DNA of 64,000 nt from Helicobacter macacae MIT 99-5501 (lineage in GTDB: Bacteria > Campylobacterota > Campylobacteria > Campylobacterales > Helicobacteraceae). Of the stretch, positions 45,777 through 54,308 are shown piece by piece (positions within the stretch are counted from its first letter, which is position 1; each line of letters starts with the position of its first letter). The stretch is taken from the NCBI RefSeq assembly GCF_000507845.1, contig NZ_KI669454.1:782604-846603 (forward strand). Direction: 5' to 3'. The notes beneath the pieces were generated by a model. That model had not been told where the DNA came from and made no database searches. It was given only the letters and a program-made list of their open reading frames with translations. The position numbers and the translations under genes are program-made.

Positions 45777-46682
45777 ATGAAAGTCTATGAAAATATCACC
45801 GACATCATCGGTAAAACACCAATCATCAGTCTAAAGCAAATCGCGCCAAACCTTTATGGCAAGTGCGAATTTCTTAATCCCAGCCATTCTGTCAAGGATA
45901 GAGCAGCGTATGCGATGATAGATGAGGCACTAAAAAGTGGCAAAATCAATTCTAGCACCACCATTGTAGAATGCACGAGTGGAAATATGGGAATCTCTTT
46001 GGCGATGATTTGCGCGAGCTTGGGGCTAAAAATAATCCTAACAATGCCAGAATCTATGAGCATTGAGCGTAGAAAAATGGTGCAACTCTTTGGTGCGAAG
46101 CTCGAGCTTACCCCAGCTAGCGAGGGAATGAAAGGTGCGCTTAATAAGGCGAATGAGATTTTGGCAAATACGCCAAACTCCTTTATGCCAAGCCAATTTA
46201 GCAACCTTGCCAACAAAGAAATGCACAAAAGAACTACCGCAGTAGAGATTTGGGACAGCTTTGGGGCGGATTTGGACTACTTTGTAGCGGGCTTTGGCAC
46301 AGGCGGGACGATAAGTGGTGTGGGCGAAGTGCTCAAAGAAAAAAATCTAAGCGTAAAAATCATAGGTGTAGAGCCAGCTGCCTCACCACTGCTTAGCAAA
46401 GGGCAAGCAGGCGGGCACAAGATTCAAGGCATTGGGGCGAACTTTATCCCAGAAATCTTAAATCGCACCGTTATTGATGAAATAATGTGTGTAGAAAATG
46501 ATGATGCTATCGCTATGGCACAAAAGCTCGGCAAAATCGGCATAATGGTCGGAATCTCCAGCGGTGCAAATGTGAGTGCAGCACTCCAAATCGCAAGAGC
46601 ACACAGCGATAAAACTATCCTAACAGTGCTTAATGACACCGCAGAGAGATACCTAAGCACAGATTTGTTTAATACGCTTTAG
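45777..46682 (+). CDS. cysK: Cysteine synthase (O-acetylserine sulfhydrylase)
   Basis: 301 residues, PLP enzyme making cysteine from O-acetylserine and sulfide. 'NPSHSVKDRAAYAMI' contains the PLP lysine, 'ECTSGNMGISLAM' the substrate loop, 'GFGTGGTISGVGEVL' the phosphate loop and 'GISSGANVSAAL' the late PLP motif. Two positions differ from the usual pattern: TSGNM in place of TSGNT, and NDTAERYLST in place of the usual D-x-GERYLST. These may reflect a cystathionine- or phosphoserine-type preference, so the exact substrate is uncertain. AAAGGAGACATA precedes the ATG. Confidence 0.9.
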   Translation: MKVYENITDIIGKTPIISLKQIAPNLYGKCEFLNPSHSVKDRAAYAMIDEALKSGKINSSTTIVECTSGNMGISLAMICASLGLKIILTMPESMSIERRKMVQLFGAKLELTPASEGMKGALNKANEILANTPNSFMPSQFSNLANKEMHKRTTAVEIWDSFGADLDYFVAGFGTGGTISGVGEVLKEKNLSVKIIGVEPAASPLLSKGQAGGHKIQGIGANFIPEILNRTVIDEIMCVENDDAIAMAQKLGKIGIMVGISSGANVSAALQIARAHSDKTILTVLNDTAERYLSTDLFNTL

Positions 46683-47045
46683 TTTTACGCAAGAAGTTGC
46701 CAAGCCTTGATTTTGGGCTTGGCTTTGATTGTGCTTGCCACCAAAAAGTATTACTGCAAAACTTGCGGAATTTATCTTGTTTTTACACACAGGCTTATAA
46801 AACTTCCAAAATCACTGACTTCCAAAATCACGCATTGATACGCACGCAAAGAGGGCAAAATCTTAGAATCTCTATTCTTTCCCCCATTTTGACTACATTA
46901 CGACAATATTTTGACAACCCTTATTTATATGGTAATGTTACGATAAACACATTTTTTATAATCGCTTTTTGGCAATCACATTTCAATCTGCGCTAAAAAT
47001 CTATTATAGGAAATCCACTTGCTAAAAAAACCTCACTTAGATTTT
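46683..47045. other. Convergent intergenic region with an orphan plus-strand promoter
   Basis: Between cysK (plus) and the autotransporter gene (minus). I see no gene. A TTGACA-16-TAATGT pair (46911-46938) and a TATAAT (46957-46962) point rightward, where no plus-strand gene follows until after 54 kb. A small RNA or antisense transcript into the autotransporter 3' end is possible. Confidence 0.4.
46957..46962 (+). promoter_or_regulatory. Orphan -10 box TATAAT
   Basis: TATAAT preceded by six T residues. There is no protein gene downstream on this strand. Confidence 0.35.
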
Positions 47046-50039
47046 TTAGGATTCTTTTTTGTATCTTTTTTTGTTAGATTTTGCTTTTGACTCTGCTTTG
47101 GCTTTTTTCTTAGCTTCTTTTTTAGGCTCTTTAGGCTTTTTCTCTTTTTTAGGCATTTTTTGCTTTTTTGGTTTTTGACTCTTTGGCTTACTTGGCGTAG
47201 CTCCTGCCTTGCCACCAAACCAATAGGCATATTTGAGATTCAAAGTAGTGGTTACACCATTAAACCTATCCTCCGCGCCCTTATCAAATTTGTTTGCATA
47301 GAGAAGCCCATCATAGCCCAAACTTAGCTCGTGGTTTTTCTTTATTAGCCAGACAAAATCAAGTGCGAGATTCCCATACGCAAGTGGCAAATTTATAACA
47401 CCATTATCATCAAAAGCTCCGATGCTAAAGCGCGCCCTTTGTGTGCTAAATATATTGTATCTCACGCCTGCTTTGAAGCTCGTGCGAAACACCTCTCCCC
47501 ACATTTTATAGTAGCGCACGCTAAAAGATGCTTGTGGCAAATGCCAAGAAATAGCGTTGTGCAGCTCATCTGCACCGATTTGCACAGGCTTTTTCATTGC
47601 CATATCAATGCTTGATAGCAAATCATAGCTAACCCCGATTTCAGGGGCTACATAGCTATTGTATTTGTATTGATAAAAAGTAATCCCTGTGCGCATTTCC
47701 GCACCCACACTCCACATAAGTGGCACTTTAGAAGCATTAGAAGCAGAGGTTAGCTTCACACTTTGCCCAGCCACCTGCATAGAAAATTGTGGGAAATCAA
47801 CCCCACCACGAATATTGCCTTTGATAAATCCCTCCCAAGCCCTTTTGCGAAAGGCAAATGACTTAAAGTAGTGCACTCCTGCTTGCAAGGCATTTGTTTG
47901 GATTTTTGTATCTTGCCCAAGTAGCTTGGTGCTAGTATTTACAAACTCATAGCCCACATAGCCACCGATGATTCCCGCTGCTCTTAGATTTTTTTGCAAG
48001 CCCACAAGCGTGCCTCCCACCCACTCTATCGCATTTGAGCTGCCCATATCTGCATACGAGTGTGCGCTATAAGGCAGCACAAACACTCGATTATCCCTCC
48101 TACCATCATAAGGGATAAACATCGCATCTAGTTGGTCGATAAGCTCAAAATTATTATATTTTTTAAGATTTTGCGCCCTGCTTTGCTCTAAAGTCAGTTT
48201 TGCTACCTTTTGGCGCACTTTGTCGATAGAATCTTGGTTTTTTGAGCGTGTTAGTTTAGAAAACCTTTTGCTAGAATTTGTAAGCCTGCCCATATCCTCT
48301 TTTAGTGCTTTTAGCTGTGCTTCTTGCTCATAGTATCTATCGCTGTGAAATGTCTTTGTCGTCATCGTATCAAGGATATTTTGCGTCATCACACTTCTAC
48401 GCATATAGCTTAGAGCAAGTGCGCGATACACACTAGAGCCTTGAGAAGTGCTGACATCTGCTTGGAGAAAAAATCCATTTGAGCCTTTTGTAAGCCTTAC
48501 GCCTTGCCCTGCTGTGATATGAGTGCCATTGATGCCTGCTAGTCCGCTATCACCTTTAAGTATGAGATTTTCATACTTGTATTCTACGCCTTTTTGTGCT
48601 CCTTGCCCAATGTTTATTATGATACTTTGTGGCTTGACATTATGGGTGGTGAGAGAATCCGTGCTAAAAGATAGATGTTGTTCTCTTGTTGCGCTTTTAT
48701 CTGTATTCCAAGTGTCGCCACTATTGATATTTAGGCTAATCCCATCTAGCTCAAGTCGCTCTACCTTTATGCCAATGTTGTTGCTACCTAGCAGGGCATT
48801 GCCCACGCCTTGCTCTATGCCATTTATGGTAGCTCTCTCACCTAGTCGTAGGGTTTTTATAGTTGTGGTGGTGGTGCTACTACCAGACTCAAGCCGCCCC
48901 AAATACGCACCAGAGCCAAAAACACTAAGTGTTTCCATATTTCCTGTGAGGATAAGCCTACCCACCACAGCACCTGCTCCCACTTCCACAGAGAGAGTTA
49001 TAGGAGCATCTGCCCCAGACTTTTCATTGCGAAAATCAAACCAAGTGTTTGGTGCGCTGACATTGAGAAATCTTACATTGTGTCGCCTATCAGTCGAGTC
49101 ATTCTCATTCTTTTTGAAATAAGCTATTATTCGAGAGGGACTTACTATGTAAGAGTATGTGTTTGCATTGCCTATGTAGTAGTTTGTCGTGCGATATTGT
49201 GTTGTTTGTGTTATGGTGGTTAAAAATGCTTTACCTGACAAATCGCTACCTGTAAATCCCGAAGTGATTGCGCCCTCACACCTTATATCTCGGGTAGAGG
49301 TAGCATTATTTTCTACAAAAGTGCAAATCGCCACAGCAGTATTTGCGCAAATCCCACTAGCTAAGCCTATTCCAAGCAATGATTTTGCTAGCTTGCGTGT
49401 AAGGAGGATAAAAGCTGATTGGCTTATTTTGTTGTCATATTTAGGTTTGGCGTAAATATCCACTTTGTTATATTGAGGTTTGGCACAAGCCAAAATATCC
49501 AAATGATTTTGTATTTTCGTGCTTATGCTTTCGGGCAGATTTGTATTTTTGGATATTTCGCTTCGCTCAATATGACAAACTGCGGAATTAGCAACTTTAA
49601 AAGCCCCCTCCCTTGCGGAGGGGGTTTGGGGGTGGGTATCTTTTGCATTGGAAAAAGAATGGAAAGATTCGTCATTGCGAGGCAGTGGCGAAGCCACAAC
49701 GAAGCAATCCAAAATCTCATCATTACTAAAGAAACTGCGCTTTACTTGTTTTACTAAAGAAACTTCGGCTTCGCCTTGTTTTACTAAAGAAGCCAAAGGC
49801 TTTCTAAAGAAACTGCGCTTTGCTTGTTTTGTCACGCAAGTCTTTTGACTTGCTCGCAATGACGGAATGGTGTATTCGCTAGCAGTTGCCGACTTTGCTT
49901 GAGTTTTGGAGTGAGAATTTACCCACCCCCTAGCCCCCTCCGCAGGGGAGGGGGAACTAAGTATCAGTCGTGAACTACTCTCTCTCTCTCTCTCTCTCGT
50001 TTTGACATTGTGATACCTTTTTGGCAGACTTTTTTGCAT
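47046..50039 (-). CDS. Autotransporter-like surface protein with (AG)n tract
   Basis: 997-codon frame. ATG 50039 follows AAAGGGG. Codons 15-21 are the 21-base AG tract (RERERE). Residues about 22-195 are translations of dispersed repeats. The signal peptide ('LAKSLLGIGLASGICANTAVA') comes only at about 205-232, so the export-competent start is unclear, but no in-frame ATG lies near it. The passenger (about 235-560) is Gly/Ser/Thr/Asn-rich beta structure; a coiled coil lies at about 590-660; the beta-barrel is at about 680-935 ('GGTLVGLQKNLRAAGIIGGYVGYEF'), ending 'LNLKYAYWFGG'. A ~55-residue Lys/Pro-rich tail follows the barrel, which is unusual. It lies 36 bases after the channel gene on the same strand. 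Confidence 0.75.
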   Translation of the reverse strand: MQKSLPKRYHNVKTRERERESSSRLILSSPSPAEGARGWVNSHSKTQAKSATASEYTIPSLRASQKTCVTKQAKRSFFRKPLASLVKQGEAEVSLVKQVKRSFFSNDEILDCFVVASPLPRNDESFHSFSNAKDTHPQTPSAREGAFKVANSAVCHIERSEISKNTNLPESISTKIQNHLDILACAKPQYNKVDIYAKPKYDNKISQSAFILLTRKLAKSLLGIGLASGICANTAVAICTFVENNATSTRDIRCEGAITSGFTGSDLSGKAFLTTITQTTQYRTTNYYIGNANTYSYIVSPSRIIAYFKKNENDSTDRRHNVRFLNVSAPNTWFDFRNEKSGADAPITLSVEVGAGAVVGRLILTGNMETLSVFGSGAYLGRLESGSSTTTTTIKTLRLGERATINGIEQGVGNALLGSNNIGIKVERLELDGISLNINSGDTWNTDKSATREQHLSFSTDSLTTHNVKPQSIIINIGQGAQKGVEYKYENLILKGDSGLAGINGTHITAGQGVRLTKGSNGFFLQADVSTSQGSSVYRALALSYMRRSVMTQNILDTMTTKTFHSDRYYEQEAQLKALKEDMGRLTNSSKRFSKLTRSKNQDSIDKVRQKVAKLTLEQSRAQNLKKYNNFELIDQLDAMFIPYDGRRDNRVFVLPYSAHSYADMGSSNAIEWVGGTLVGLQKNLRAAGIIGGYVGYEFVNTSTKLLGQDTKIQTNALQAGVHYFKSFAFRKRAWEGFIKGNIRGGVDFPQFSMQVAGQSVKLTSASNASKVPLMWSVGAEMRTGITFYQYKYNSYVAPEIGVSYDLLSSIDMAMKKPVQIGADELHNAISWHLPQASFSVRYYKMWGEVFRTSFKAGVRYNIFSTQRARFSIGAFDDNGVINLPLAYGNLALDFVWLIKKNHELSLGYDGLLYANKFDKGAEDRFNGVTTTLNLKYAYWFGGKAGATPSKPKSQKPKKQKMPKKEKKPKEPKKEAKKKAKAESKAKSNKKRYKKES
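49440..49975. repeat. Dispersed repeats inside the autotransporter frame
   Basis: Type C at about 49466-49502 and 49553-49572; type A at about 49601-49637 and 49919-49957; type B at about 49671-49712; ACTAAAGAAACTTCGC-like modules at about 49731-49830; type B in reverse at about 49833-49865. The whole block is stop-free in the autotransporter frame, so it is translated if the gene is. Confidence 0.65.
49978..49998 (-). repeat. (CT)10C microsatellite at the autotransporter start
   Basis: 21 bases of alternating CT on the plus strand (AG on the coding strand), beginning 41 bases after the A of ATG 50039. A change of one unit shifts the downstream frame. In this sequence the frame is open. Confidence 0.8.
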
Positions 50040-50075
50040 TTACTACAACCCCTTTTGAAAAGATAAAACCCAAAA

Positions 50076-51203
50076 TCAAATAAAATCAAGCTCCTTTGGC
50101 TTCTTGCTTTGCATTATGACTTTTCGTATCTCGCTAATCGCACTTGGCGTGCCTATCATTAGGAGTTTGCACTCGCTTGTGATTACCACATCTGCATCGG
50201 GCATAGTGAAGTATTTGCCGTCTTTTTGCGTGATACCTACGATAAAGACTTTTGCGATTTCGTTGAAATGCCCATCTTTTAGCTTGCGAAGCACAAGCCA
50301 ACTATATCGTGGCACAAAGACTTCTTCTAAGTCAAGTCCTGTGTTGTTTTTGTAAGCAAATCTCTCAAGTAGATTTTGCATATCTGGGCGCAAAACCATA
50401 GCACTGATTCGCTGCGCCATAAGCTTGGGCGCAGAGATGACAATATCAGAGCCTAGTTTTTGGAGTTTGCCTTGCTGCTCCTCGCTGTGTGCGCTAGAGA
50501 TGATATAAAGTGGTTTTCTATTTAGCTCTTGGGCAAATAGCTTAGATGATACGATGAGGGCGATATTATCAGAGAGATTTTTTGAGAATGTAACGATACC
50601 TCGCGCGGCAGATAGGTGGGTTTTTAGCATTGAAGTGGTTGATTGGGGGTCGCCTACGATATAGTATGGGTATCGATGAGAGATAGCCTCCTCCTCGAAG
50701 TTATCGCTATTATCCACCACGACAAATGGTATATGTGCTTCTCTAAATTGCTTGCTAAGCTCGATTGTGTATTCGTTGTGATAGCACACTACATAATGAT
50801 TGCGCAATCTAGCGATATTATTTATCATTTTTCTCTCCTTTAGTATTCTAGTTAGCGTGCCTGCATTGACAATCCCTACGATAAAAGCCACGCTAAAAGT
50901 GATAATCCCCGCACCACATAGCATCAAAAACGCCGTAAAAAGTATCGCTAGTGGCGTGAAATTGCGCTCATTTAGCGCACCAAATCCCGTGTTGGTAAAA
51001 GTATAGGAGGATTGGAAAAATGCTTGCACGATTGAGTAATCCTCAAGCAAAAAATACCCAATCGTCCCCACAAGGATAAACACCTGAATCAGCACAAGAG
51101 GTAGGCGAAAGGCTTTAAACTGCTCATATAGCTGTGGGGATAAATCTATATCTGGTTTATTGGAGTTGCCCCATTTGATGAATTTTTTGATTTTACTAAG
51201 CAA
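50076..51203 (-). CDS. Potassium channel with TrkA-N (RCK) domain
   Basis: 375 residues. Two membrane segments (about 32-55 and 86-113) flank a pore loop with the filter-like 'SYTFTNTGFGAL'. A cytoplasmic RCK domain follows ('RNHYVVCYHNEYTIELSKQFREAHIPFVVVDN', 'IVGDPQSTTSML'), then a TrkA-C-like end. This is the layout of the H. pylori K+ channel HP0490, which also adjoins rpmB (HP0491), so orthology is likely. It is needed for K+ uptake and gastric colonisation in H. pylori. Location: inner membrane. Confidence 0.88.
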   Translation of the reverse strand: MLSKIKKFIKWGNSNKPDIDLSPQLYEQFKAFRLPLVLIQVFILVGTIGYFLLEDYSIVQAFFQSSYTFTNTGFGALNERNFTPLAILFTAFLMLCGAGIITFSVAFIVGIVNAGTLTRILKERKMINNIARLRNHYVVCYHNEYTIELSKQFREAHIPFVVVDNSDNFEEEAISHRYPYYIVGDPQSTTSMLKTHLSAARGIVTFSKNLSDNIALIVSSKLFAQELNRKPLYIISSAHSEEQQGKLQKLGSDIVISAPKLMAQRISAMVLRPDMQNLLERFAYKNNTGLDLEEVFVPRYSWLVLRKLKDGHFNEIAKVFIVGITQKDGKYFTMPDADVVITSECKLLMIGTPSAISEIRKVIMQSKKPKELDFI

Positions 51204-51416
51204 GCTAAATCCTCGCTTTATTTGACTTGTGGATTTTGATGATTTGATAGATTTTGCTTATTTTGCTTGATATTTTTGGGCTTATATAACGAAGTGTAGA
51301 TAAAGTTTTATGTATTTTAAGGATTTTTAAGAGTTTTGATTTTTTTTGCTTAGATTTTTTAGCTTGGACTTTTTATGCGGTTTAGACTTCGCTTGGCTTA
51401 TACTTTACTTAATAAA

Positions 51417-51458
51417 CCCTAGAATCTAAAACGACTTAGACTTGCTTAGATTCTAGGG
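51417..51458 (-). terminator. Stem-loop terminator after rpmB
   Basis: Perfect 13-bp arms CCCTAGAATCTAA and TTAGATTCTAGGG with a 16-base loop, followed on the minus strand by TTTATTAAG. It lies 25 bases after the rpmB stop. Confidence 0.6.
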
Positions 51459-51482
51459 TTAGATTCTAAGCAAGGATTTGCT

Positions 51483-51674
51483 TTAGCTATTGTGTTTTTT
51501 CATCGTTCGTAGTGTGGACGCAGCGACTTTCACTCGCACACTTGTGCCATCTTCTAGCTTTATGCGGATACTTCGCAAGTTTGGCAAGCTACGCTTTTTT
51601 GTTTTGTTGTTTGCGTGGCTTACATTGTTTCCTACCATTGGTCCTTTGCCTGTGAAAAAGCATTTTCGTGCCAT
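51483..51674 (-). CDS. rpmB: 50S ribosomal protein L28
   Basis: 63 residues, normal for Epsilonproteobacteria. '[27 protein letters not shown]' and '[26 protein letters not shown]' are typical L28. It lies upstream of the K+ channel gene as in H. pylori, separated by a terminator-like stem. Confidence 0.95.
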   Translation of the reverse strand: MARKCFFTGKGPMVGNNVSHANNKTKKRSLPNLRSIRIKLEDGTSVRVKVAASTLRTMKKHNS

Positions 51675-51835
51675 TTTCTATCCTTTGTTTGAATTTGCCT
51701 TTATTTGAATCTGCTTAAAAAACAATCGCTTAAAACTTTTAAGCGCAAATAAAGGCGAATTTTAACAAAATTTTCTTGCAATCAAGCTTAAAACCTCACA
51801 AAATCCCCGCAAATATTTACACCAAAAGTATCGCC

Positions 51836-52687
51836 CTAAAATCCAAAGCCTATTTCAAGCATTGCCAAAATATTATTACTCGCAGGGTATTGCACATTTA
51901 CGATAGCACCCGTTTGTCCCGCACCCGAAGTGTGTAGCAGTAGTTCGCTTTGCCCGATATAGCTATATCTGCCACTTACCTTTATGAAAAACAAAGCCTT
52001 ATCAATTATGGGCATAGAGATTCCTATGCTTCCATTTAGTCCATATCCACTATCTTTGACTTCTGCGCGGTTGGCATAGGTCTGAGAGATATTGTAGTAG
52101 GAGTCAAATATCCACTTCGCGCCAAAGGCGTATTCTAGTGAAACTTTGCCTAGAGGGAATTTACCATCGATTTCTGCACCGATTCCGCGCGTCTGAAGTT
52201 TAAATCCATTGCCTTGCTCATAGTCTCTTCTATACTTTTCTGCTTCATACAAAAGGTTTATAAAAAATGGCATTCTCTGATTTGCCACATTAAACCCAGC
52301 TTTGATTGGCAAAATATAAAACAAATCCTCCATTTTGTTGCCATATAGTCTAAACGCACTTCCGCTAAGGTTAGAATCCCCAAGCCCGATTTTGACATCG
52401 GTAAGCACTTGTAGCCTCTCTTTGTCATCAGTGATTCTAGCATACGCCCCCACTAGCCAGCCATAGCTTGTGATTTTGGCATTAGTGCCACTATCAAGTC
52501 CATACCAGCCTCCAGCACTTGCGCGGATATTTAGGCATAGATATTCATTGCAGATTCCAAAGGCATTGCTTGATATAGCGCAAGTAAGCGTGCATATCGC
52601 TAGCAGTCTGCCCAAAAATGACTTTCGTCCAAAGCCTTGCACGCTAGAATCCTTGCTGATAGATTTTGCTGTTTTTGTTGTTTGCAT
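51836..52687 (-). CDS. Outer-membrane beta-barrel protein
   Basis: ATG 52687 is the start, because AAGGAG lies at the right distance; the ATG seven codons earlier contains that binding site inside its own codons. About 283 residues. After a ~20-residue basic region comes the signal segment 'LLAICTLTCAISSNAFG', then beta strands ('LCLNIRASAGGWYGL', 'YGWLVGAYARITD', 'VSLEYAFGAKWIF', 'GLNGSIGISMPII'), ending 'ILAMLEIGFGF' with a terminal Phe. It lies 33 bases downstream of the next outer-membrane protein gene, so the two form an operon. Family unassigned. Confidence 0.72.
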   Translation of the reverse strand: MQTTKTAKSISKDSSVQGFGRKSFLGRLLAICTLTCAISSNAFGICNEYLCLNIRASAGGWYGLDSGTNAKITSYGWLVGAYARITDDKERLQVLTDVKIGLGDSNLSGSAFRLYGNKMEDLFYILPIKAGFNVANQRMPFFINLLYEAEKYRRDYEQGNGFKLQTRGIGAEIDGKFPLGKVSLEYAFGAKWIFDSYYNISQTYANRAEVKDSGYGLNGSIGISMPIIDKALFFIKVSGRYSYIGQSELLLHTSGAGQTGAIVNVQYPASNNILAMLEIGFGF

Positions 52688-52720
52688 TGTTTGCTCCTTA
52701 ATTTTCATAGTCTTTACGCG

Positions 52721-53668
52721 CTATCGTCTATATGCAGAGGTAGTTCTAGGGTTGCCACTTCTAGCATTGTTAGTGCTTCTTGTGGGAGTGCCACCTCTTG
52801 CATTGCTTGCTCCCCTTGCATTGCTTCCACCTCTTGTGTTTGCTTGGCTTCTATTTTGAGTTGAAGACTTAGCGGTGGATTTTGCACCTCCCTTGCTAGC
52901 AGTTTTTGTGCTTGCAGGGGTTGATTGAGAGCTATTTCCTTTGCTTGTGTTTATGCTAAGCGTATAGCGGAAATACACTGCGTAGTTTGAAGTTGTGCTA
53001 TGACGATAGCTTACAACCATTCCTAGTGTTTCTTGGCTTCTTTGATACAAAATATGCTCAAAAAACGGCAGACTTACACCTACTTCTATGCCATTGTATT
53101 TCATATAGTGTATGCGCATACCTAGATTTGCTCCCACATCTAGGTGGGTTTTTGCGATTGTTTGAGTGCCTTGCCGAGTAGCATTTAGTCTCCATTGCTC
53201 TTCTAGCTCGTTTATCCGAGCAGAATCATAAGTCTTGCCACCTATATAAAATCCCGCATAAAATCCCGCATCCACACTTGGCTTAGACACAGCATTTAGC
53301 AGCACATCAAATGCTCCACCATACGCCATAACGCTAATGTCTTGCTTTTGTTGCATATCATCGACAAAGCGTAGATTTGTATAAGTGAAATACCCGCCTA
53401 AGCGGAATCCAAACTTATCGCTGAAAAAATGCTTATAGCCAAGTATTCCGCCATATTGCATATCGCTTACATTCTTATCACTTGGATATTGAGTGAGTCC
53501 GTTTGTGCGGGTTTGCACTTTATACACCAAGTCGCCATAGCCTACTTGCAGTCCTGCAAACACCCCGCTTACTTCGGCATTTGCGACACTACACGCACCT
53601 GCAAGAAGTGCAGTGGCTAGATATTTGCCTATTTTTGTGCTTATCGTTTTGTTTATAGTCTTTCTCAT
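52721..53668 (-). CDS. Outer-membrane protein with Arg/Gly/Asn-rich C-terminal tail
   Basis: ATG 53668 is preferred (AAAGGA upstream); the frame reaches 53701. About 315 residues. Signal peptide 'KYLATALLAGACSVANA'. Barrel strands run from 'GVFAGLQVGYGDLVYKV' to 'SNYAVYFRYTLSI' at about residue 243. About 70 residues follow that are Ser/Thr/Ala-rich and then near-repeats of Ala/Ser-Asn-Ala-Arg-Gly ('GGSNARGASNARGGTP'), ending 'TTSAYRR'. A soluble basic tail after the last barrel strand is unusual and recalls the Lys-rich tail of the autotransporter-like protein. The barrel resembles the phase-variable one at 58.9 kb ('GVFAGLQVGYGDL' versus 'SFVGVELGYGELL'). First gene of a two-gene operon. 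Confidence 0.7.
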   Translation of the reverse strand: MRKTINKTISTKIGKYLATALLAGACSVANAEVSGVFAGLQVGYGDLVYKVQTRTNGLTQYPSDKNVSDMQYGGILGYKHFFSDKFGFRLGGYFTYTNLRFVDDMQQKQDISVMAYGGAFDVLLNAVSKPSVDAGFYAGFYIGGKTYDSARINELEEQWRLNATRQGTQTIAKTHLDVGANLGMRIHYMKYNGIEVGVSLPFFEHILYQRSQETLGMVVSYRHSTTSNYAVYFRYTLSINTSKGNSSQSTPASTKTASKGGAKSTAKSSTQNRSQANTRGGSNARGASNARGGTPTRSTNNARSGNPRTTSAYRR

Positions 53669-54308
53669 AGAGATAGAGTCCTTTCGTATTTGGATAAACA
53701 ACGACTATGGCAGAATCTACCTCACACACTTGTGCATAATCTCACACATATTTTGATTTTTATACAAGATTTTGCACGCATTTTGATTTGACTCATTTAT
53801 ATGCAAAATCTAACCAAATCTAGCAAAATCAAATTTATAGACTTTGGTGTGAAATCTTTGAGGTTTTATCCTATTATCTTGCCATTAACTCGTTATTTTG
53901 ATAGGCATTGTAACGCGTTTTTTTTTTTTTTGTATGCAAAAAGCGTATTTTTTGAGTATTTTCCCCTGTAATTGTTACTATTGGTTACTTTTTGCACGAA
54001 AATTTTGAAAAATTTTTGATAAAAAACCTAAAAATAAATAGTTTTTAAACACAATTTTTTGCAAAAAATCACAAAAATCAGCAAAAATAAAAGGCACATA
54101 CATTCATATTTTTTAAGATTTTTTTAATATAATGTCGCTTTGATAATTTTATAAAATCTTTGACAAGTTTAAAAAAAACAAAAACTACTAAGAGTGCTTC
54201 AAATTTTTGACAAAAAATTTTTGGCAGAAAAAGACAAAAATTTTGCCAAAGCAATCTTTAAAAGGTGATTTTGCTACCTCACACCACCACACCTAAAGGC
54301 GCGTAAAA
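53669..54308. other. Divergent AT-rich intergenic region with T14 tract
   Basis: About 640 bases between the outer-membrane protein operon and fliR. No gene or RNA is recognised. It holds a T14 run at 53918-53931 and several AT-rich patches that could be -10 boxes; none is convincing enough to list. Confidence 0.5.
53918..53931. repeat. Poly-T tract, T14
   Basis: Fourteen T residues on the plus strand (poly-A on the minus strand), 250 bases upstream of the outer-membrane protein operon and 377 bases before fliR. Length variation might alter transcription of the surface-protein operon. Confidence 0.5.

Noticed and set aside
46697-46996. 99-codon plus-strand ORF after cysK
   Set aside because: No binding site and composition unlike neighbours; only the promoter-like boxes are worth noting.
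47020-47091. TTG-start frame of 23 codons after AGGAAAT
   Set aside because: Antisense to the end of the autotransporter frame, Phe-rich, too short to support.
49978-49998. (CT)n tract as a sequencing artefact
   Set aside because: It sits at the same kind of place as the second tract, at the start of a surface-protein gene, as known contingency loci do; the exact count still needs raw reads.
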